Shown here piece by piece: positions 45,852-57,636 of a stretch of 64,000 bases of DNA. How positions within the stretch are numbered: position 1 is the stretch's first letter; every line of letters begins with the position of its first letter. The notes beneath the pieces are model-generated. The model did not search any database. It was not told where the DNA came from and saw only the letters and a program-made list of their open reading frames with translations. Location: contig NC_064650.1 in assembly GCF_001723175.1 (NCBI RefSeq), forward strand, positions 1,922,001-1,986,000, given 5' to 3'. Origin of the DNA: Penicillium oxalicum. Taxonomy: Eukaryota > Ascomycota > Eurotiomycetes > Eurotiales > Aspergillaceae. Both the position numbers and the translations under genes were made by a program.

Positions 45852-48800
45852 GCTGGAGAAGGGGCAAAGAAGATGGCGAAATATATTTCAAAGAAAAAAA
45901 GGAAAGGAAAAGTGTGAAGAAGAATCTGACAGATGGATGCGGTCGGCTGGTACACAAGGAAAGTGAGAGTGTTCAGTATACCCCCGAGCCGAGCAAACCA
46001 ATCGGTGAATCAATGACAGACAATTAGGAGGAGAAGAGAAATGGTTCAACGAGAGTCGATAGTTGAGGAGAGTTATGGAAATGTAACAGAATGAAAGTAA
46101 GCCAAAGAAACACGGCAATGAAGGAAAGATGAAGAAAAGAAGAGAAAGGAAGAAATTCTGGAGAAGAGATGATGATGTCTGGGGGAGGACAAGGAAAATC
46201 TGAAACTCGCCCAAGCCATTTTCTCTTCATGGCAGTTCTCTGCGTGGCCGTTTCATCCATGTCGGATTTCCAGCGAATGGAGGCATCTCATTTGGGGGGG
46301 ACTCTGACAGGCCTAGACGCCTCTGCAGAACCAACCAAGACCTTGTGCCGTCGTTAGCTCCAATTGGGCCTCTGAAGATGCCCCCGATAGGCTCGAATAG
46401 GCTCGTCCGGCGCGAGACGCTGAGTGGCCTCGTCAGACCTCAGTGGGGGTTGAGGCAGTGAAAGGCAGTGGAAAAGGGCTAGAGCGCAAAGCCACGACGA
46501 GAGTGGATCCTCATGGCGGCCAGCGCAGCAAGATTCAATTGAAGAGGACTGAACGAGGATAGGGGGCGAATGGTTAATTTTAGCCCGGAAGATCGTTTCC
46601 CTTAGCGTTGACAACGCAGGGGAAGGTGCAGCCTTTACGATTGCCGTTTGACGTACGCATGTCGCTTGTGCCAAAAGGACGCTTCAAAATGCACGATGAC
46701 GAGGGGTTGGTGGCGTGCGGGATTGAGTAGACGACAGTGATGCGATCGATCAAGGATGGGGGGAGGAGAACGTGCACAGAGAATTAAATCGATTCGCAAA
46801 CGGCCAATGGAAGAGTCCCGTGACCATGACACGGATACAATAGAGAAAGTCCCTTCCCAGTACTGTTCCTGATGGCATGAGGGATTAATTCACTTTCTAG
46901 GTACTGGTACTGAAATCGACCTGATACAAAATCGGAGTTGCCGCTTTCAGCTGCTCATCCAGTCGGGTCAGCCCGAAATCATCGGGACTGAAAAGGGAAA
47001 AAGGAAAAGGAGAGACCACTGGCTTCTCAAGTGGTACCTGGTCAATGTACAGTCTTGCCAAAAAAAAAAAAAAAAAAAAAAGAAGGAGGTTTAACAATGT
47101 CAATTTGCTTCATCTTCTTTTGCTCTGGCTTGCCCTGTGAGGTGTGGGATTCTAAGTTCCAATTTGAAAGTTCCTGGTCAAAAATTTCCGTCGTGTGTAG
47201 ATGACAGTACTTCTAGATGTTATTGGTACCAAGTTACCAACTATCGAGTGGACAGTGCGGCTTACCCAACGCGAGGCCGGTACCTGACTGGCACACGTTC
47301 TCCAGTTGAACTCCGCAGGCCCGGCTCGACCCGCGGTGGGCGCGTGTCGTGGCCGTTGCTGGCGTTGTGCGGCGTTCAGGTGGCTGCCACCACCAAGTCC
47401 AGCCGCAGCACCAGCGCGCAAAGGTATGGAAATGCCTCATCTAAAGAAGCCTGTGATAAAATCTTGAACTATATGGATGCTGATACGTCAGGTCATGTGT
47501 GATCATACGTCCCCCTTGGTCTGATAGAGTCAGGATCAAGCTTTGCAGATACTCTGACCCACTTGCTGGAGCTAGCCATGGGTATGATTCAACGGTTCAG
47601 ATCCACCAAGATTCATTTGCAATCGTCAAGGCCACACAAAGCATGTCAGCAAACAACCGTTGACGGCGGCTCGAGTCAAAAGGCACACTCAGTTAGATGT
47701 CTCCTCGCATCTATCTCAAGCGAAGATCAACCTTAATTGTCTCGTTCATGTGAGCATGAGAGAGTATGTAAATAAGCATTAGGTTGATTCTCCAAACCAA
47801 AAGGTATGACAACGACATTTCGCCCTGTCTGTCGGGTTGAGTTGGCCGCCCTTGGCTCCAGGTCAATGTGTCCTGCAACCAAAGACGACAGTTATTGCTC
47901 ATAGTTCAGCTGTCACCCTCAATCTCACATACTTGGGTTTTCTGCGCAAACAGGCAGAATTTATAGGATACTTTGCACAAGGATCAGATCAAACACTCCA
48001 GGGCCCACCAAAAGCTATCTTGGACTGGGAAGTTTTGATTATTTGACTCACGGTACAATACAAATCGAGCCTTTCAAGGCAATTCTTGAAGTAGGCTACT
48101 TGTTCCAGGAACCTGGAACAGCTTTGTAATTTTTTCTCTTCTTTGTGCCAAAGGCCTGCTAGCATTGCCAGATCAACCACTTCTCCAATATGCGTAAACT
48201 TCTAGCCTACATCACTATCCGCGAACATCGTGCGCCGTCAGTGCTCCCTTCGACGATGATCCCCTGCAGCAACAATCGTACCCTCGGAGCGCATAGGATG
48301 ACAACAGTCTCTGCCTTCACAGACCTTTGGAATCTGCAGTAGTGAAAAGCCCAAATGGCCCGGCTGCAAAGATCACCTCTGAAAACAACATCAGTTCTTC
48401 TAATAGTGATAGACTGACAAACAGAGCGTTTCATTTCACCAAACGTGAATTGAGCCCACCTAATGATGAGCACCATGGCCGCCACTCCAGGCATCTCCAA
48501 GTACACGACATCATTCGACTTGAAGCGTAGGTGCTAGAATTGCACAAGCCGAGCGTGATTTTTTTTAGAAAAAAATCCAAGGGACAATCAGATACTGAGT
48601 AGGAGCGGTGCCAATCTGGGGGAAGAAGAAGCCTAGAAGAATTCTCCGGTGTTCAAACCACGCATCTGAGTTGCTGTGGTTGAACTTTTGACCTTTGGTT
48701 TTGGAAATTAAACATACTGATCAAGTCTGGAGAGACGTTCCAAGTGACGGCTTAACGCGATATTGTGGATCATTCATCCAAGAGTTACAACGGGCAAGGC

Positions 48801-49413
48801 ACAATGAGGTTACAACTTGAAAATCAGGCTCTTGGGGCACGATCAGGCTTGTAGTTGGCAGCGTTCCGGAATGATGAACATAATGGCAACGTAACGGGAA
48901 ATGTAGTCGCATCGGTGTAATGACATTGGCCATGAATACAAACACAGAAAGCTGAGTGCTAAAAGTATAGCCAACAAAAGTATGCCAATAAACAATGGAA
49001 TATAATCTGGCTATCTTCATACTTTCAGCCAGACTCATCTCGACCTTCCACTTCCACCTTTTTGAGTTGAATCAACGTGCTCATCGAAAGATACAATCGA
49101 CACTTACCTAGAGCATATAAAGTGGTGCTCGACTTCAAGTATGAAACTGACCGTTGCGCCCTTTTGACCGAATACCATAAACCGATCACTCATCCAGCTC
49201 GATGCTCGTACCGTCTATGAGTCAAGAATGAATTGCGAATGACTCTCGCGCGCATCTTCCATGTCATCTATATTCAAATTCCCGTCTCCAGGCTGATGAT
49301 CAAAATATCGCTCAATCTTTCTCCGCGTAAGACAAAAAAAAGACAAAAAAAGCCAACCCTCTCATGCATCTCCATATTGCAATTGAAATAAGCAACAATA
49401 AAGACGGAAGAGG
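45852..49413. other. Gene-free region upstream of bestrophin-like gene
   Basis: On the minus strand the first 350 bp are CT-rich, a likely leader of the bestrophin-like gene. Beyond that no frame shows family features. An A22 run lies at 47060-47081. No transposon, rRNA or CRISPR is visible. Confidence 0.5.
47060..47081 (+). repeat. A22 homopolymer
   Basis: Uninterrupted run of 22 adenines in intergenic DNA, followed by GAAGGAGG. No target-site duplication or retroposed sequence is recognisable next to it. Confidence 0.9.
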
Positions 49414-49422
49414 AAAAAAAAA
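49414..49422 (-). terminator. RNA polymerase III terminator of the tRNA-Pro gene
   Basis: Nine consecutive T on the minus strand, beginning 10 nt after the tRNA discriminator base. This is the expected Pol III stop and supports the tRNA locus being a transcribed unit. Confidence 0.8.
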
Positions 49423-49483
49423 GATGTGATGGGCCCGAACCGCGATTCGAACGCGGGGCCTCTCGCAGATGAGTTTTATCCCA

Positions 49484-49546
49484 CTGAGATTGGGGTTAGT
49501 TTCGATGTACGATAGTGTGCACGATAGCGAAAGACGGGCTTCTTAC
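49484..49546 (-). other. Spliceosomal-intron-like insertion 2 in tRNA-Pro
   Basis: 63 nt beginning GTAAGA, with AACTAAC placed so that about 11 nt separate the branch adenine from the terminal CAG. Donor, branch site, spacing and length all match the mRNA introns of the protein genes in this window. It sits between U33 and the anticodon, one step from the place where tRNA introns occur, but the separate 12-nt tRNA intron is also present. Confidence 0.75.
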
Positions 49547-49560
49547 AAGCGAGAATCATA

Positions 49561-49618
49561 CTGTTATGCGTTAGTGGATGCCCACAGCTCGCTTGTCATG
49601 GGGAAAGAAGCTACTAAC
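49561..49618 (-). other. Spliceosomal-intron-like insertion 1 in tRNA-Pro D loop
   Basis: 58 nt beginning GTTAGT, with CACTAAC about 10 nt before the terminal ACAG. It separates D-loop bases G19 and U20. Nuclear tRNA introns of fungi are normally at position 37/38 only, so a D-loop interruption is unusual. Confidence 0.7.
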
Positions 49619-49636
49619 CCACTAGACCATCCGGGC

Positions 49637-52600
49637 AATTGCGGTAAAACTCGAGGGGCCAGTTAGAAACACAGTCTCATTAGTGCATTCCCCTCCCCAA
49701 ATATTTACTCCTACATGTAGTTATCTCAGTCAATTTACCCTTGGTATCGCAACTCGAATCTATCGTACAATGCGATTGTAATCCTTAAACGAGGGATTCA
49801 ACAGCGGTGAAGAACTCTGGTTGAATTACAATCGTGAAGTTGGACTTGTGGGCATACTGGATACTTCCTCCCCCCCTCCCCCAGATTTGTGATTGAACGA
49901 CCACTGTACGGCCTAGCAGACTGGTGCTGTGCATGCTTGTCCTTGAACTTCCAGCAATTGACCTCTGGAAGTTAAATTCTATTAAGTAGTATGTCGCGAG
50001 CACCAGTTGCTATTGTTCTGGCACCTTAGCTCCAACGACCAACTCCACATCCTAAATACGGCATTAAGCAACACCACGCTCAATCGATGACCCTCGAAAT
50101 ATTCCAATTCGCCAAAGTTGGAGATCATCTTAGATGTTTTGAGGGAAAATAAAGAGAACTGGAAATCGATCCCATTGCTGCAGCTCATGTGCATGCTAGT
50201 TAAAGTTTTTGAGCAATCAGTGACGAGTCAAGTATTGTCGGATTAGCTATGCATCCACTTGAGCAGCAGTACTACTTATGTAGTTATTCAAAAGGAAAAT
50301 TCCGGTAGACGACAAATTAAAGTATCTTCCACAGGTCATTGAATGGATTGTAGAAGCTCATTCTAAAGTCTCACTTGTAGAACATTGTTCACGAAGCATG
50401 GTAGTCAATCAAGCCGTCTAGTTAGTTGAAAGCGTCAAAAGCCAACCAATAGACCCCTTAACATACTTGATGTCAAGTCGCAGGCAGTCCGTTCCCGTAG
50501 ATAAGGCATACATCGAATTAGAGCTTTGTCACAGCTCCAAGGTTGATGTACTCCGTATACTTGGTAGATCCCCGTTTTCGTGCCAAATCTCTTTTAGGGC
50601 TTATCTATCATTTTCAACAAGTGATCGGAACCTGGAAAAAGCTGCTTTTCCATACGCTAGGGGAGTGCGGCAGGGTTGAAGCAAGAGTTCCCAGATGTAG
50701 CTAGAAGAGAGCAAGTATGGGGCCAAGGCGATGCTTGTACAATGTCTACAGGTATCCATGGGCTTGATTCCAAAAGCGACGCAACCATTTGGGCAGGGTC
50801 GAGTTTAATATCTTAATATTGGAGAAAAAAAAATCGAGGCTAAAAAGGGATTATAGTGTGCGGGCATGAAAGGGGCTCAATGTGTGATATATACCAGGGA
50901 CATATGTGCAGAGAATTGGATGTGCTACCACATTCAGAGCTTGAGATCTATGTTCCAATGCATGTGTCGAGTGAATAGTCTGTAGATTTTCAATGGATTG
51001 GCATGGGGTGATTGCGCAGGTATACAAGATGAAATATTCATTTTCCCTTTTTTTTTTTTTTTTTTTTTTCAAACTGATCGCCACTTGCTTGTGATTAAGC
51101 GCAGACACCCTCGAGACTCGAATATGATGGAGCGTCAAAACCACGGTCTCGTTGAGAGTTCCACGTCGGGTTTGAGATAATCACATGCAAGGTCTTGATT
51201 GTCGGTATGGTATCTTACGGTCCATGCAGTGGAAGACGGTGGACACTTTGCCCGTTCGAGATGGGCTTGTTCATGTCAAAGAAGCTTTGCGCGGGATCGT
51301 AAATCGTCCATCTATGTGGTGTTGGTCGAACGAGACTTACGCCGAGGGAAGACTGTGTTGATCGTGAACCGGTGGAACAAGTATCGCGTGTAACTCCCAG
51401 AGGATCGTCGTTCTGAATTCCGAGTTTGAAAGGCTCGCGGCGGGAGGCTCCCCAAAGGCGTTGCCTGTGCCAGCTCTGTTCCGTCGGGACAGATGGACCT
51501 CGGGATCTGCGCGACCTACCGTTCGTACCATTAGACCGGTCATAGGCTTGTTCGTCAAATCAAGATTCTGAGTTGAGCTCTAGGTACTTCATCGTGTCGA
51601 TCCGGTAGCAAGGATTCCCACAAACCGACGGGATTTGCACATTGAATGACCACAATTCTCCAATATTGGGGTGGGGGGAAATTCATGAGCATTGAAGAAG
51701 CCTGGTTGTGCCCAATTTTGATTCTTCAGATCCTCTCTGTCGATCTATGCTGCCGATAATCCCTGTTAGTTCCCACATCTAACGGCGTCGATCCTGGTGT
51801 ATTCGATGGATTAATTGTTCGACCCGACATTGCCGAAAATCGATTCAAAGCTCCGGACAGCAAGTCAGTGGCACCAGTGGTCTCTTTTGTGATCTATGAC
51901 TTCGCAGTAGTGACATGAACGCATTCAGTATAAGTCCAATGTGCATTCTGGAGATGAATTCCCATCAGGATCGTCGACGTTCTGTCTTTCGGATCTCTTG
52001 CCAGCAGGCGGCGACCGGCACTTCTTTTCGGTACGCCGTTGGGGAGGGAGGATCATCTTTGTCTTCTTGGCTCGTTGATCATGAAAGACAAGTCTCACAT
52101 TCATGACCGGAAGCTTCCACAGTCGGGCCCCTTGAGCAATCAGTCCTGGTCGACTTTTCTGTCTCATCTGACCGATACCGATTCTGGGTCGACTGTCGTC
52201 CAGGAAGAGAACATTCGACGATGTGCATCACCAGATTGGCGGATCTGGCACATTCGCAAATTTGAGAACTGTCTGATCGCCGATTGCTGGGTCCATTTGG
52301 GTACGTATGTGCTGTGCGAATTTCTTGGTGGGGTCCTACTTGCTCGGTGGACCAAATCTCAGATGAGTGGGCGGCTCGGTCTGCATCCGTGGGTGGTCGT
52401 GCAGATCGCTGATTGCTGGTCAACGATTTCACGTGGAACGTTGCAAATCGCTCTCACCTCCCAGGGTCAATCCCAACCGTTTTTTTTGAGTAGCTTTTGA
52501 TCGGCTGTCAGCGGGAATCTCGACAGTCGTCAGAGAAAAAGGAAACAAAAAAAAAAACTCAATTCTTCATCTACCTCATCGTTGCCGGTTGGGTTTAACA

Positions 52601-55600
52601 TGACAACAAGATAGACAGATGTCAATGATGCTCCACGTGGCTGGCCGCTAGAAACGGAACATCCACTTCCGGACCCGGCAGGTAGAAAGTGGACAACTTC
52701 GATTGTTATGGATCTTTGCCAATGCCGGGTCGGTCCACGGGCAACTCGATGTGATCATATCCAGTCTGGTGGGCGACATGAATTTCATGTAGCAGTTTCC
52801 CCTCAGGTCGCATCAGGGAACCACACCCGCTTCACGGCCTCGTGCAATGATCAGATTGTTGAGAGATTCCGTCGATCATCGTTCTTGTCAAGTCCCCCGA
52901 CACTGGCCTGGAGCCCAGTGCTCTCCATTTTGCTCCCAGCCGCCTTGTCGCGTACAAGACGAGAGACGGTTTAGTGTCCGGTGTCCAGCGTCCAGCGGAC
53001 ATCACTGTATAAAGCCAAATACGTAAACGGGAGTATTCCGAGCGCCAGTGGTCCCGAAGCGAAGCCGAACCCAGCAACGGCCCTCGATGGATTTGAGATT
53101 GAGATTCCGTTTGCTTGGTGCTCCATCCTCGACTAGAATGTCCGTAGATTGATCCGGACTTGAGGAGGCTTCGTGGGAAAGTGGAATCCATTTCAATTTG
53201 ACCGGTGCTGCGTTCAGCAGCCCTGCGCCCATTTGCTCCTCCAACAGTAGTGCCCGCGCGATACGAGAGCCACTCACGGGCGCATCCATTGGTCTCGTCG
53301 TCTCGGCCGGCCCAAAGTGAATATGATTTCATCACCACAAGACAGGGCCAGACCACCCCTCCCCTCTCTCGATCGGTTAGCACGGTTTCAACCCCCGGTC
53401 CTCGATCAAATCAGCTCATTTCAACAACATGAGATCAATTTTTCCTCTGTCGAAACAAAACCGAATTATCTCCCCCCCCCCCCAAAGATCAGCTACTGTC
53501 ACCAAGTAGAGATTTAGAGTTTCTCTATTCCCTTGGGTAGTCCCGGGGCCATGCTCGTGTGCCTGAGTCTCGGCCACAAGGCCCCTCCAATCTCGTTCGC
53601 GATCAGATCGCGAGGGTATTTTGCCACTGCAAAGCCGGGCCTCGAACACGACCCATCGTGAATAATATTTTCATCACGCGCAGGCGGTCGCTGTGGTCGG
53701 CCGAATGTGAGTGATGGACCCAGCAGGAAGACCCGGAAGGATTCAAGGTTGGGAGTCTGGTGTCATTCGACAGAAGTGTCACGGAGGTCCCTCACGTTGG
53801 TGGCTTTTCCAAGTATGGATCATGGATAAAGTGGTACAGGTCACTGTCGGTAAGGTGCCGCGTGCAGACTGTCAGTGTATTTCCACGCGGACTGTGGACT
53901 TGGCCTTCGGACCAAAGGCTTCGACTGGATCCCTTCGAGACGATCACCGATCAACCCTCCACGCGAGTCCACCCGCAAATACCTCGGCTTTCGCCACATG
54001 GTTCTGTTGCTGTCGCAAGCTTCCGGGTTCATCCCAATGTCGACCTGAAAGCCTTGCACTCCGCCCCCCCCTGCAAATGCAGCAGATGATACTGACGCAC
54101 GCCGGTTGGAATATTGGCCCCCCTCCCTCTCGCTATGCACCTCACGGCCACCCTTGAATTGAAAGAAGGGGCCATGCGCCCAAGTGCGATCACCTAACAA
54201 TAGACTTTCTCGATGAGGGGCCAAGACCTGATATAGGCAAGGGAAACCACAAGAATATCACGACACAAAAACCAGACTCGCACGGGCAGTCCATAAATGG
54301 GCGATAGGCTCGGTACCTCACACTGGGGAAAAATCCCTCGAGTGTCCAGCCTATGAAGTTGGACCGAGCAGACTCGCTGGGGTTTCGCATGGAACACCAT
54401 TACCATTTTCTCTTCGAACCAGCCCAGGAGGATACAAGGGGAAACCTCGCGGTCGCTTGCTCTCTGGGGGTCCCCCTCATGTTCTTTTTCTCTCACTAGC
54501 CTAGAGTTTGTTCATGCAGGAAATATCCGCTAGGCCCTCGTGCCTCGATAGAGTCCCTGTCCTCCGCCAGATGCGCATCAGATCGAAGTGGAGACCTCTT
54601 TTTGAGGCGACCATCTGGAGACAGGATGGGGTCTACCTGGCGATCGGCCATTCACAATCCGCCGGCTTCTGTGCATCCACCAGTTTTCGGCGCTGAATGC
54701 CTCCTTTGGGCACCACCGGACCCCCTCTGGATCCACCGTCACCCACACTGGAGACCTCAGAGGCCCCGGCGGATTGGCGCCCGACGGGTGATTTTCCATG
54801 GTACGCTCAGTGCAAATTGCCTCGCCTTTACAAAGTCAAAAATCCAGCACACAATCCCGCTCCCAAAAAGTGGCACGCTTCTTGGATGAGAGAGAGAGAG
54901 AGAGAGGCCAGACAATCCTCATTCTTGGTGGGACAATTTGGTTTTCCCCGTCCGGAGCCGGTGTCCAGCTCGGTTAAGGTTTACTGGAATGCGCGTCTCA
55001 CGGACCTCCAGGCGGGACTTGCGTGGTACCTCTACTCCGCTGGGCTGGCGTGGTCATTGGTAGAAGGTGGTCCTGGTGTAATAGATTGATGGAGAATCCA
55101 TTTCATAAAGGGACCTTGCGAGGTCGAGGGCTTGTTCTTTCGGCGGGTAGATCTAGGGACAGATGGGGGGGCAGTGGTCTGGGAGTAATCTCGCACTGTA
55201 TCGTGTAGAGTGCAAGGTTGTCGTGATGTACGAGGGCGGCTGGAGAAGAGACCATGACCCGCATGGTCAGCTCATGTCCCATCCTCCTCTGGGCCGAGGA
55301 GACAAAGGGTTGCGAGGATCATTCAGCTGCGCCGACAGAGCCCCGAGATGATGGTCTCTGGCCCTCGAGTCATCGAATCGACACGAGAGAGCCCTGTCCG
55401 GTATGGAGAAATGTACCGCAGGTTCCGCGGCTCTCGGTGGAGACGATATGACTGCTATGGGAGACAATTTGACAGATATGGCTCCGCCAGTGGCCAGCAG
55501 CCACCGGTCACTAGGTCGTCCATACTCCATACTATGGATCATTAGAATATTCTCGGCAGGCACCGCAACGTTTAAGCGATGGTCCTGGATCGCTGGCGGG

Positions 55601-56145
55601 GGGGGGGGGTTCCAGGTGGCGTACATTCCAGTGCCGTGAATCATGCCTACCAATTTTGGATCATTTCTTTTTGTTTTTTTGGGGGCTGCGTTCTTGATGC
55701 ACGTTGGTCCAAATGATCATAGACATGACGACTTCCCCTTCTCTCTCTCCCACGCCCCCCCCTCCTCCTCCTCTGTTTCAGGCACTTGAAAGCACGGCAT
55801 TCCCCATCGCTGCATTCCTTGAAACCGTTTCGGTCTCAGCATCAAGCTGCACGCACATCGCCCCGGGTCGGGGCAGGCCGACGGTGTTCTTCACTTCTAC
55901 GGAAGTGTTCCAGTCGGATTCCAACTCGTGTGAACATCACTCTGAGGGCCAGTTTTGTGAGAGTCGAAGAGACCAACTGACCGTCGCCACCGGTCAGTCC
56001 CCGTCGTGAGAACGACGTAGAATCACCCCAAGGGGGGGAAAAAAGAAAAGAAAAGGAACTGGACCAGTCTTGATCGCACCGTGCAGATCAGCTCTTCAGT
56101 GTTTGGACAAGCCCGGAGTTCCATCTTTCGTCTTCCAGTAGCATC
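49637..56145. other. Gene-free region upstream of the Pth11-like gene
   Basis: 6.5 kb without a protein gene I can support, although from about 51900 the GC content is similar to coding DNA and several frames of 130-180 codons occur on both strands. None shows a known motif, codon pattern or exon structure. It includes a T22 run (51048-51069), a C12 run (53472-53483), a G12 run (55598-55609) and a GA repeat near 54890. The end nearest 56146 is probably promoter and leader; the rest may hold non-coding RNA. Confidence 0.45.
51048..51069 (+). repeat. T22 homopolymer
   Basis: Uninterrupted run of 22 thymines in gene-free DNA. Its length equals that of the A22 run at 47060-47081, but the flanks differ. 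Confidence 0.9.
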
Positions 56146-57636
56146 ATGAAGCTTCCTCCGCCGGCGGTCATGGCGACCTGGCCAACGCCGAATTATATCG
56201 ATCCAGTCACCCGTGGGCATGGTGTGCTCTACGTGAACGTCATCTTCACTTCACTCGCACTGCTGGTGGTCGCTCTTCGGCTGTACACTCGCTTTCGAAT
56301 CACATGCAGTGCCGGTGTGGACGATGCACTGATCGTGATCGGTCTGGCCTTTACCATTGCCATGGTAGCGGTGACTTCATTGGCGACAGAGACTTGGGGA
56401 TGGAATCGACATGTCTGGGATGTGCCACCGACCTGGCTTCCCACCGTCCAGAAACTCAATATCGTTTTCCAGATCATGTTCTCCTGGGCCTCCAGTGTCA
56501 CCAAGATCTCCCTGCTGTGGTTTTGTCGTCGCCTGCTCGGTGCCGGCAAGGGTAACTTTGTCTGGTATAACTGGGCCTTTATCGGATCGATGGTGGTGGT
56601 CGCAGTCACCTGTTTGGCGTTTACCTTGACCAGCATCTTTCAATGCCGGTAAGTTGCTATCCCTTCTCCCCCCGTCCTTCTCCTCGGGCACGGATCTATC
56701 AGCATGGCTAATTGGTCAACTTGCAGACCCATCAAGGCCTACTGGACGGTCAGTCCGGCCTTTCCTCATACATGCATCGACGAAGGCAACCTCCTCTTTG
56801 CCGCCAGTGTGATCAACATCTTCACCGATTTCCTGGCCACGGCGATCCCCATCCCGTTGATCTGGAGTCTCAAATTGCCAACCCGGCAACGTCTCGCGGT
56901 CATTTCGATTTTCGGGCTGGGGATCATGGTCAATGTGGCTGGGTCTTTCCGCACAGTCTACGTGTGGGAAAGTATGGTCGTGGGCTGGGATAGAACCTGG
57001 CTGAGCTGGCCGATCTTGATCGCCGCCTCGGTAGAAATCAATCTTGGTCTGGTACGTTTGGATATGTCTTTGTCTTTAGTACTCGTTGCGAAATGGAACC
57101 TCGCCTTCCAGGGGTCCATGAGCAACAAACCACCCACAATCAAGACGACCCAAAAAAGGGGGGAAAAAAGAAAAAAGAAAAAAGAGACCATAGCGACAAG
57201 ACTAACCACACGCTCACAGATCTGCTCCTCCGCTCCCGCCCTCCGTCCCCTCGTCGCCGCATTCCTCCCACGCCTCCTTGGCTCCTCTCGCCACTACAAC
57301 ACCTCCAACGCCCGCAGTCGATCTCAAAAACCCTGGACTAGCACAGCCCGGTCCCAGCAGCATCTCACCGGACGCGGCCAAGCCTCGCAGGACGTCGACC
57401 TCGACAATGACCGCTTCGAAATCATGCGCACCGTCGAAATGGAAACATGGTCCGAGTCTCGCATCCCGCATCACGAGAATATAGGACACACCTTTGACAT
57501 TGGCACCGAGGGTCGTGCGAGATCACCCAATACCAGTCTGGATCTGAAGAATGGTCCGGCCGTTTTTTCATCCGCGGCCAGTGACAAGTCGTCGAGTACT
57601 TTGTCAAGAGATGAGGCCTTTTATGGGAGGCGGTGA
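56146..57636 (+). CDS. Pth11/rhodopsin-like seven-helix membrane protein
   Basis: Three exons (56146-56648, 56727-57051, 57220-57636) give 414 residues. Seven hydrophobic segments fill residues 25-280. Landmarks of the fungal rhodopsin-domain family are LRLYTRFRITCSAGVDDALIVIG in part, WNRHVWDVPP, FQIMFSWASSVTKISLLWFCRRL in part, FQCRPIKAYWTV, a cysteine in the following loop (THTCIDEGNLL-like, here HTCIDEG), AIPIPLIWSLKLPTRQRLAV and EINLGLICSSAPALRPLVAAFLPRLLG in part. The C-terminal 130 residues are polar and serine-rich, probably cytoplasmic. Pth11 in the rice blast fungus is a surface-sensing receptor, but most family members are uncharacterised. The start could also be the ATG at 56170. 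Intron 2 is 168 nt, a multiple of three without a stop. Confidence 0.87.

Larger units (their letters stand above)
49432..49636 (-). tRNA. tRNA-Pro(UGG) with one tRNA intron and two mRNA-type insertions
   Basis: Segments 49636-49619, 49560-49547, 49483-49480 and 49467-49432 join to a 72-nt cloverleaf ending in discriminator C. Acceptor GCCCGGA pairs with TTCGGGC (one G-U); anticodon stem CTCGC/GCGAG; loop TTTGGGT with anticodon TGG; T stem CCGCG/CGCGG with loop TTCGAAT. Between the last two segments is a 12-nt intron (49468-49479) at the standard 37/38 position, as in other tRNA-Pro(UGG) genes, and its third-last base A can pair with T32. The other two interruptions are not standard. Insertion 1 (49561-49618, 58 nt) is in the D loop; insertion 2 (49484-49546, 63 nt) is between T33 and the anticodon. 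Each begins GT, has ACTAAC, and ends CAG. The A box (TGGTCTAGTGG) and B box (GTTCGAATC) are uninterrupted. I see a real tRNA sequence; whether it is spliced is inference. Confidence 0.8.

Noticed and set aside
49541..49636. Reading the tRNA as one with anticodon GTA (Tyr) directly after TT
   Set aside because: The body sequence is of the tRNA-Pro type, and removing the GT-AG block restores the loop TTTGGGT exactly, with a normal 12-nt intron after G37.
52832..53383. 183-codon frame on the minus strand and similar long frames at 52039-52500 and 53711-54157
   Set aside because: They overlap one another on both strands, lack recognisable motifs, and have no convincing exon partners or leader.
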